Below the pieces are notes generated by a model. That model searched no databases. It saw only the letters and a list, made by a program, of their open reading frames with translations, and had not been told where the DNA came from. Made by a program: the position numbers and the translations under genes. From Adiantum capillus-veneris (taxonomy: Eukaryota; Streptophyta; Polypodiopsida; Polypodiales; Pteridaceae), in contig CM043963.1 in the NCBI GenBank assembly GCA_014529385.2, positions 77,799,412 to 77,863,411 of the forward strand: a stretch of DNA of 64,000 bases. Reading direction: 5' to 3'. Shown here piece by piece: positions 56,930 to 64,000 of the stretch. The first letter of the stretch is position 1. Every line of letters begins with the position of its first letter.

Positions 56930-57620
56930 CCCCCCCTTTGACAATCGGACCCCACCTTTGAACAACCAAAATTCAGAAACCACAACTCTGATTGGTGCAC
57001 TGCCAAATTCGCCTAGCTCCTCATAGTGTGCTCTCCCCCCCCCGGATCCGTGGAGGCTAAGAAACCTCCAAATGGCACACTTACCTAGGCAGTCAATCCG
57101 CCCCACAACTGGCCCCCGATGAATCTTCAATTAACTATAAATTTCCCATTCAAGCTCTGATTGAGGATCCGAGAAGACCGGCATGCTCCATATCTTGAGC
57201 ACTTCAGCCCTATCCACTCACACTAGCTCTAGCCACCTGTCTCTACTTGCCCTATCCGTCAAGGATCTACAAAGAATTCCATCTTTAAATAGCCATAACT
57301 TTCTCACCGTAGCTCCGTTTGAGGAGCCTCCAGACCAGCTCGTAGAGCAGCTCAAGCACCACATTGTAAAACTCAACTCAACACTTCAGACACCTGGACT
57401 TGCCAACCTAATTGGCCCCGTTTGGAGTCTTCTTGCCCTAATAAACCACCTTGAGCACACACTTCAGCAATCACCCGTCTACCCAGGGCCTTTGTACCTG
57501 CTTTAGCTCTTTGTCTTGCACGTGTAGACACCCATAGCATTGCATAGTCCACTTCCTAGCACCAACCAACTTTGGTTGCATCAGCGTCACCAACACCCAC
57601 TTACTCACTTTCTCCAATTT
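56930..57620 (+). repeat. Dispersed repeat, copy 2
   Basis: Collinear with 7015-7720 (same orientation). It lies inside the region that replaced the first part of the copia gag. Weak similarity may extend to ~56600. Confidence 0.7.
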
Positions 57621-57834
57621 GAGTGAGCTTTGGTGAGTGTCAGAAGGTCAACAAATACTTCGGGAGAGTTCATAGAGCGTGATCTATTGAGAATCTCCAT
57701 TTGGGCTCATTTTGGCCTTTGTTTCCACTACAGCCAGTATTGTGCATGCAATTTTGTCCTTTTGTGCAAAAAATTTGTCAATGCAATTTTTTGCATAACA
57801 AGTCCCTTATAGTCTACTTTGGGTTGTACTATAT

Positions 57835-58570
57835 CTGTTCTTGATGCATTGCCAGATTCTTACCAGACTTTTGCTAGTACTTGGAGAGATGCATTACGCA
57901 CATTGCTATTGCAAGAGTCACTTTCAAGAAAAAACAGGGCTAAACAATGTGTACTTGAATAGGCTTTTATTGTTGCTCAAAGAAAATGTGGTAACAGCAA
58001 TGTAGCCACTTCTCATGGTTCTTCAGCGAGTGGCAAATCATCTGTTTCTAATGCTTCTATTGTCAGTACCTTGTCTGGGAGTTCTTGTGAAAAGGGCAAG
58101 AAGAAGATGTGTTGCCCCATTATTGCGAAGCTAATGATCACTTGATTAAGAAGTTTCCTAAATTGAAGGCAAAAGAGGTTAAGAAGGAAGAGGCTAGTTC
58201 CACTACAAGTGCAACTATTGTAGAATCTGTTGGGAAAGGAGATTGTGATGTTGATGTAGATATAGAGTGGGCATTTAGTGCAGAATGCACGTATGATCCT
58301 TATGTCCATGATGCATGTATGTTAGTTGCTACAGATTCACATGTATGGTACTTTGAAAGTTGTACTACAAAGCACATTGCCTCTCATTGTGACTTGTTTA
58401 CCTCTCTCGAGGTTGTCCCTCATGGGAATACAATTACTTGTGCCAACAATGCCTCATATCCAATCAAGCGAGTTGGAAAGATTGTGTTAACTGCTATGAA
58501 TGGTAGTTCTTTCACACTTGTTGATGCACTTTATGTATCCGAGATAAAAAAGAACCTTTTGTCTATATAA
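57835..58570 (+). pseudogene. Copia gag end and protease
   Basis: Reading starts inside gag with LDALPDSYQTFASTWRDALR, continues through a stop at 57959 to a Ser-rich region, a degenerate zinc knuckle (HYCEANDHLIKKF, last Cys replaced by Phe) and the protease: WYFESCTTKHIASHCDLF (normally W-x-x-D-S/T-G-A) and SFTLVDALYVSEIKKNLLSI. The active-site triplet reads E-S-C, so catalysis is lost. The first part of gag is absent, replaced by the insertion that ends at about 57834. Confidence 0.85.
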
Positions 58571-58595
58571 ATCACTTGCTAGACTTGGCCTTGTT

Positions 58596-58865
58596 GTGAA
58601 ATTTGTGGATGACAAATGTACAGTTCATGATCTCAATTTTGGTGATGAAAATGTTGCATATGGTATTTTGTGGTGTGGGTTGTATAAAATCACTTTGTAT
58701 GATAAATGTGGGCAGACTTTTGCAAATGCAGTTGTGGATTCAAAGGTTGTTTTAGATGCAAAACTTTGGCGTGCACATTTTGGGCGTCTACATTTTTCTA
58801 GTTTGTTGCGTTTGAAGAAATTTGATATGGTTGCTTCTTTGACGCCTGTTCAGAACACTTCCTAA
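58596..58865 (+). pseudogene. Copia gag-pre-integrase domain
   Basis: LWRAHFGRLHFSSLLRLKKF near the C-terminus is the conserved L-W-H-x-R-x-G-H block with changes. The frame is cut at 58865 by the nested minus-strand Ty3 fragment, just before the C-x2-C half of the integrase finger resumes at ~59265. Confidence 0.85.
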
Positions 58866-59265
58866 GCTAGGCTAACTAAACCCTTGTCATGAAGTAGCTT
58901 GTCCACATGCACATAGGGTTAGATATGCACGTGACATCCCCTCCTTTTTAAAGTGAGTTACTAGTACTGATCTACATGGCTTCCTTGTAGGCTGCCAATA
59001 ATCCAAGATAATCTTTGAAAAATTCTTCATCAACCCACACTGCTTTGTGGTGCCTCAATCCTTGAACTTCAAAAATATTGTCTCACTTGCTTCTTTGAAC
59101 CATGGAAAAACCGATGCAACAACACTTGCTCCGGCCCTATGACTTCTGCTTCATCAATGATCTCCAATTCTTCTTCTTTTGAAATGTCCTTTGGAGGTGT
59201 TCCTTGAAAGACTTTCAATCAAGAAACATTGAAAATGTTGTGCATTGACCATGAGTTAGGCCATG
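58866..59265 (-). mobile_element. Ty3 chromodomain / LTR-start fragment nested in copia
   Basis: Minus strand, right to left: a chromodomain-like reading (EEIEI-DEA and LLHRFFHGSKK, broken frames), then CTCACTTT, a polypurine tract AAAAAGGAGGGGA and the LTR start TGTCACGTGCA. The last ~80 bp match the LTR at 31265, including GACAAGCTAC. So it is a fragment of that element's family, holding the polyprotein end and the first ~75 bp of the LTR. Boundaries are approximate and no target duplication was found. Confidence 0.75.
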
Positions 59266-60340
59266 TGAAGCATGTTTGGTGAAGGCTGTATTTTGGGTAA
59301 AATGCAGCGTTCAAAGTTTCCAAAGGATGGTTCAATCAGGGCTACATGTAGATTGAAACTTGTGCATAGTGATGTTTGTGGGCCTATGCAAACTCCATCC
59401 TTAGACAATTACCCATACTTCGTGACTTTCATTGATGATTACTCCATGCATCCATGGGTGTATCCGCTTAAAGCTAAGTCCGAAGTGTTTATGTGCTTCA
59501 AGAAATTTTTGCCTATGGTTGAAAATGTCTCTAAATGTATGATGGACACCCTTCGTTCAAATCGAGGGGGGGAAGTATAGGCCTCATGAGTTTAATGCAT
59601 TTGTGGCTAGTTGTAGGCGAAACACCAATGTACAATGCCATATACACCTCAGTAAAATGGTGTTGCTGAAAGTAAAAACAGGTCACTTATGGAGATGGCA
59701 TGATCTATGGTCAAGAGTCAAGCTTTGCCACATTTATTTTGACTTAACTATGTCCTATGAAATCTTCATAGTCTTTGACTCCTTATGAAGCATGGCACTA
59801 TAAGAAGTCATCTATTGATCCCATGTGCATTTTTGGTTGTTTAGCTTATGCTTTGGTGCTACAAAGGCAACGCAAAAAATTGGATGATAAGGCTGTTAAA
59901 TGCATTTTTGTCGGTTACAATACTGAAAGCAAAGTTTACAGGTTATACCATCTGCAAACAAAATGTATCCTGGTGTCACGCGATGTTGTGTTTGTGGAAT
60001 ATTTTGTTCAGCCTTTATTGTCATGTACTAGAGACAGTAATGGAAGCTCACATGACATTTATGACAGTTTGCTGCTTCTTTTTATTGGTGGAAATTTTAA
60101 TGTAAATTCAAATGAGACAAATGTACAACCTATGGGGATTTTTGAAAATGTTACAAATCATCCTATTACTGATGTACATGTACATGATGTACTTGATGTT
60201 GAAAGGGCTAAGAATGAGCAAGCTAGAGGTATGCCAAAATGGATGGTGCATACTTTGTGTGACACTAAATTGGATGTACCTATGTCTAGTGTACTCGTTC
60301 AGGTTCTCGCCATGCAGCTTAAACATCAAGTTGTTGTGCT
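59266..60340 (+). pseudogene. Copia integrase
   Basis: GCILGKMQRSKFPKD, LVHSDVCGPMQTPS (first catalytic Asp), YFVTFIDDYS and LRSNRGGEV (normally R-S-D-x-G-G-E; the Asp is Asn) mark the core in 59272-59580. Decayed sequence follows to ~59770; then LTPYEAWHYKK, FGCLAYAL, KCIFVGYNTESKVYRLY and SRDVVFVE (59775-60050) form the C-terminal region. Several stops lie between. Integrase inserts element DNA; it is non-functional here. Confidence 0.85.
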
Positions 60341-61100
60341 TTGGCTGCTTCTAGCTTACATGATGCGAAGGAACCTCTATCTTTTCATGAAGCACAAAAT
60401 TCAAAAAATTGGATGGCTACCATGCAATCTGAATATGATTTAATTATAGAAAATGGCACATGGACTTTATGTGATTTGCCTCCTAGCAAAAAGGCCATTG
60501 GTACAAAGTGGGTTTACAAGTTGAAATTTAAGGCGGATGGTGAGATTGATCGCTATAAGGCTCGACTTGCTGCAAAAGGTTATGCACAACACAAAGGCAT
60601 AGATTATGAAGAGACTTTTTCTCCCATTTGTCGTATGACTAATGTGCATTTTCTATGTGCATTGGAAGCTCATTTTGGATGGGATGTACATCAATCAAAC
60701 ATTGTTACTACTTTCTTAAACTAAATGTAATGCAGCCTCGTGGTTTTGTCAAGGAAGGACAAGAAGATAAAGTGTGCAAAATGTGAGAAAGGTTTGTATG
60801 GGTCGAAGCAGTCTCCTCATGCTTGGTATGAGAAAGTTGACACCCATTTGGTTAATTGAGGCGTTCGTAAGAGTCCAACATAAAGCACTTTGTATGTAAA
60901 GTGTGAGGGTGATGTACTTCTCATCGTCGTTCTTTATGTTGATGATTTGTTGATCATTGGACCGAATGAGACACATATTGTTGAATTTAAGGCTGATCTC
61001 ACTCTTACTTTCAAGATGAAATATTTGGGGTTGTTGCATCATTACTTGGGCATACAGTTGACCATGGTATTGCCTTGTGTCAAACGTGCTACATAGAGAC
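60341..61100 (+). pseudogene. Copia reverse transcriptase
   Basis: WMATMQSEYDLIIENGTWTL, KAIGTKWVYKLKFKADGEID, YKARLAAKGYAQ and IDYEETFSPICRMTN are consecutive RVT_2 motifs. After stops near 60722 and 60784, LYGSKQSPHAWYEKV and the palm motif LYVDDLLIIG (near 60934-60963) follow, then KMKYLGLLHHYLGIQL. The catalytic DD is intact, but several stops separate the parts. Confidence 0.9.
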
Positions 61101-61356
61101 ATTCCGATGTAAGTTTGGACTTGAGGACTACAAACCTATTGTTACTCCCATGGAACAAGTTTGAAATTGAGTCTTCGTGATGCTAGTGATCCTGCTGATG
61201 TCACTCGTTATTAGGACACCTTATTTATGTATGCAATACGAGGCTGAATATTCAGTTTTCAGTCTCATAGGTTAGTAGATTTATGCATAGCCCATGGTCT
61301 AAGCATCGATAGGTTGTCAAGAGGATCTTTTGTTACTTGAGTAGCACTACACGCAA

Positions 61357-61782
61357 GTGTTCACGAGTGGTTTTTGTTTCATGCTCGACAATTCATGCAT
61401 ATCATGGTTGAGCAAGAAGCAACCTACTGTGGCCATTTCCAGTTGTGAGGATGAGTACAAGGCAATCTTCATAGCTATGAATGAGTGTGTACAGCTTATA
61501 TGCCTTGTGGATGATTTAAGTACTGGACAGGACGTTGCCAACATCATCTACACTGATAGTCAAAGTGCATTGACAATTGTGAGGAACCCATTTTTTCATG
61601 CTCGCACAAAGCTTATTGAGGTGCATTATCACTATGTCAGAAAGAGACTCTTAGTAAGAGAGATCAGCTTGGTTTATGTGCCAACAAAGAACAACCTTGC
61701 AGATCTTTTCACAAAGGCATTGCCTCGTGAGAAGTTTGAAGTTTTCCGCAAAGATTTGGACCTAGTCCCCTTTTCGGATTGA
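61357..61782 (+). pseudogene. Copia RNase H
   Basis: ISWLSKKQPTVAISSCEDEY, IYTDSQSALTIVRNPFFHAR, IEVHYHYVRKRL, VPTKNNLADLFTKALP and a normal C-terminal stop fit the Ty1/copia RNase H (S-S-x-E-x-E-Y here S-C-E-D-E-Y; D-S-Q-S-A; K-N-N-L-A-D). The frame is open, so this is the best-kept part of the element; the rest of pol upstream is broken. Confidence 0.9.
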
Positions 61783-61847
61783 CCATGTCCTTCGGGCAAG
61801 GCACTTTCGTTTACACTAGGTGCCAGCCCTCGTTCACCGCAGCACTC

Positions 61848-61858
61848 CTAGGGGGATT
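61848..61858 (+). other. Copia polypurine tract
   Basis: CTAGGGGGATT directly in front of the 3' LTR start. Confidence 0.75.
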
Positions 61859-62087
61859 TGTTACCATACATATGTGGTAGTGATGTGTATGAACACACTT
61901 AGGATCACAACGGTATTTTTTTCCTTACTAGGGAGGTTTTTTTTCTCGTACATTGTATATATGCCCATCATTCTAGGGCTAACTTACCTTTCAATTGTGC
62001 ACTAAGCAATATACTCTCTGTTCTGTGCCTTGAGCTTCTTCATCTTCTCCAAGCTGTGTGTGTTTCCATGCAACCCTATTTCCAACA
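61859..62087 (+). repeat. 3' LTR of the copia element (229 bp)
   Basis: TGTTACCATA to TTTCCAACA, followed by the TTCAA target duplication. It has a TGTATATATG box near 61954-61963. Confidence 0.92.
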
Positions 62088-62415
62088 TTCAAAATATAAT
62101 TTTATAGACATTACTTTTCATCATATGGACTTGATGAGATCCAAATTTAAGATCTGTCTTACTAAAAATGGATGCACTACTTAGCTTATCAAGCAAATCA
62201 TCAACACAAGGAATAGAAAAATGATTCTTTATTGTGATTTTATTAAGTGCTCTATAGTCAATGCACAAACAAGAAGTATCATTTTTCTTTTGGAGTAAAA
62301 GTACCGGTGCACCAAAAGGTGAGTTACGTGGCTTAATTAAACGAAGATTTAGTAATTCCTTACATTGGTGTTGAAGAGTGATTTTAAAAATATGGTGCTT
62401 GACAAGGCTGTGCAA
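62088..62415 (-). pseudogene. Ty3/gypsy reverse transcriptase, N-terminal half, split by copia
   Basis: The 108-residue frame reads LINLRLIKP-like start LLNLRLIKPRNSPFGAPVLL, then [16 protein letters not shown] and FSKTDLKFGSHQV (first catalytic Asp). The frame ends right at the insertion point. Its continuation is at 50527 and below. Together with 49090-50527 and 62820-64000 it defines one minus-strand Ty3 element. Confidence 0.9.
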
Positions 62416-62419
62416 TATC

Positions 62420-62819
62420 TGGAATCAACTCTATTGTGTGGTCTTCCACTTTTAGAGGAGGTAATCTTGGAGGTAGATCTTCATAAAAAATTAAGTTAAC
62501 TTGAGAAGGAGATAATTAGTCTTTGTGCATGTCAATCTCATTAATTAGAACCAAAAATTATTTGATATCTTTTTGAGCTCACCTTTTAGCTTGAGTGTGA
62601 CTAAGAAGAAGTTCTAAGTTTGGAATTTGATTACCTTGTAATGTGAAAGATTTCTCATTATGTGTGACAATGAGTGTAAGCTTATCATAATCAATCTTTG
62701 GATTGAAATGATGTCTCCAAGGTATATCCCAAAATTAAATCTATGGTTTACAATGGTGATACTAGAAAATCTCATCATTCAATGAAGTCTCTTAATTGAT
62801 ATTACAATTTTTTTGCCAT
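62420..62819 (-). other. Decayed protease-RT linker of the minus-strand Ty3 element
   Basis: Lies between the RT start and the gag/protease region; frames are broken and no motif is clear. Confidence 0.4.
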
Positions 62820-64000
62820 TTAAACATAATTTAATTTGGTATTTCGGAAGTCTGTTTTTACTTTATAATTTGTGGGAGTCGTATGCAATTTCAACTTTTG
62901 TACAACACGTGTAGAATTGAAATCATGTGTGATTCTATCATCATGTAATAACTTAAAAGCATCATCACCAACCTTAACTTGCATAAGTAAGAGACTATGT
63001 AGCTGAGAAGCAAGAGTACATGTGTGATCTTGGAAGTTTGAGTTACCTTGAGGTTCTTGATTACTATCATCCAAACTGTTGGCAATGTTGATATCCATCT
63101 CCATGTTGTGCACTCAATGGTCATTACCATCTTCAAGCCCCTCAATAAAGTGTGAGGAAGGTGTTGACTCACTTTCAGGACAATTATTGGTTGTCTCTTA
63201 GTTGTATGTCCCATTTTGTGACAAGTGTAACATATAATAGTCTTTATTTCAAGTTTTTAATTATTCTTTTTGCCATTATTGTTGTTGTGACTATGTGGAG
63301 CCTTGTTTTGTGACTTCAAGAAAGAAATAAATGAAGGTTTAAAAGCAATACTTGAATCATTGTTATTTACCTTCTTTTCTCCAAACATTTGTAATTGCTT
63401 GATTGGCTTGATATTGATTGTAATGTTGCATCCACCATTGTCCATTGGTGTCATTGGTCCTTGGTTGAAGAGTAGTAGAATTTGTACGTTATGGTGGAAG
63501 AGAGGGATAAGTATTTCTGATTGGTGGAACTTTTGGAGTTGGATCTTTACTTTTCACAGCTTCAACATCATGAGCTAAAGAAATAGCTCTCTCCAATGTA
63601 TGTGAACAAAATTTATTGACCTCAGCATGCAGAGTAAACTCCAAGCCGACAAAGTAGAGTGAGAAAAGTTTTCTACATTTTTAAGAGCATGTAGAATTTT
63701 TCAAAATCAATTTGTGTAATGTGTGACAATTTTTTATGTCCTAACTAATTGTATCCCATGCATGTCTAGCTTTCTCTTGTATTGAGAAGGGAGAAAGTAC
63801 GTCATTACTATTCTTTGAAATTTCTCCCAAGTTCATGGTCATTTGTGTCATTTACAAGTCGCATTCCACCAAAGGGAAGCATGCTCTATCATTTGGTTTA
63901 TTGCACACTTGATTTTGTCTCATTCGTTGAACTTTTCTCCTTGAAAGTAGTCATCCAAGGATGATAACCAGGAGAAAAGCGTATGTACATCCTTTCTTGC
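62820..64000 (-). pseudogene. Ty3/gypsy gag and protease region, runs off the window
   Basis: Minus strand from the right edge: a gag tail with VNKFCSHTLERAISLAHDVE (about 63625-63565), an Asn/Lys-rich stretch, and a degenerate zinc knuckle CYTCHKMGHTTKRQ at ~63232-63190 in which the last Cys is Gln. Then Leu-rich decayed protease-like sequence (VKVGDDAFKLLHDDRI, near 62975-62925). Several frames are used. The beginning of gag and the 5' LTR lie beyond 64000. Confidence 0.7.

Overview
This window looks like a repeat-rich region of a plant nuclear genome. One intact-looking gene is a PLS-class pentatricopeptide-repeat (PPR) protein at 10810-12465. A second real-looking gene, at 45970-47434 on the minus strand, encodes the C-terminal part of a nuclear group-II-intron maturase with a spliceosomal GT-AG intron. 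Most of the rest is nested retrotransposons, simple repeats dominated by (CT)n/(GA)n, and diverged repeats. The PPR style, the chromovirus-like Ty3 elements and the abundant long CT/GA tracts suggest a homosporous fern; this is inference from style, and a lycophyte or other land plant is not excluded.

Layout. 1-2.2 kb: no gene. 2.2-4.9 kb: decayed Ty1/copia element (minus). 4.9-6.4 kb: a small TRIM-like element with ~356-bp terminal direct repeats around a gag fragment. 7.0-7.7 kb: dispersed repeat, second copy near 57 kb. 8.6-9.3 kb: broken copy of the cytosolic ribosomal protein uS7 (RPS5) gene. 10.8-12.5 kb: PPR gene. 13.1-13.8 kb: one arm of a long inverted repeat (other arm 25.8-26.5 kb). 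15.9-18.9 kb: LTR element remnant (minus) whose LTR holds an internally deleted hAT transposon (16415-18279) with matching termini and a perfect 8-bp target duplication. 19.2-20.3 kb: Ty3 gag fragment. 20.6-25.2 kb: microsatellites, including a tandem array of ~430-bp units each headed by a CT tract. 27.8-40.6 kb: Ty3/gypsy elements in plus orientation, one carrying a solo LTR inserted between protease and reverse transcriptase with a 5-bp target duplication. 40.6-44.9 kb: long LTR element without recognisable coding capacity (minus). 46-47.4 kb: maturase gene. 49.1-64 kb: a Ty3 element (minus) split in its reverse transcriptase by a Ty1/copia element (50533-62087, plus) with a TTCAA duplication. 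That copia is itself filled with a Penelope-like reverse-transcriptase element (about 50.7-54.3 kb), a promoter/first-exon-like piece, a dispersed repeat and a Ty3 chromodomain/LTR fragment.

Functionally, the window is a palimpsest of insertions whose order can be read from the target duplications: Ty3 then copia then Penelope-like/other inserts on the right; Ty3 then solo LTR in the middle; LTR element then hAT on the left. The most unusual content is the Penelope-like reverse transcriptase, a 52-bp near-perfect inverted duplication inside a gag gene, and the microsatellite-headed tandem array. All element boundaries are read by eye, so those without a target duplication are approximate.
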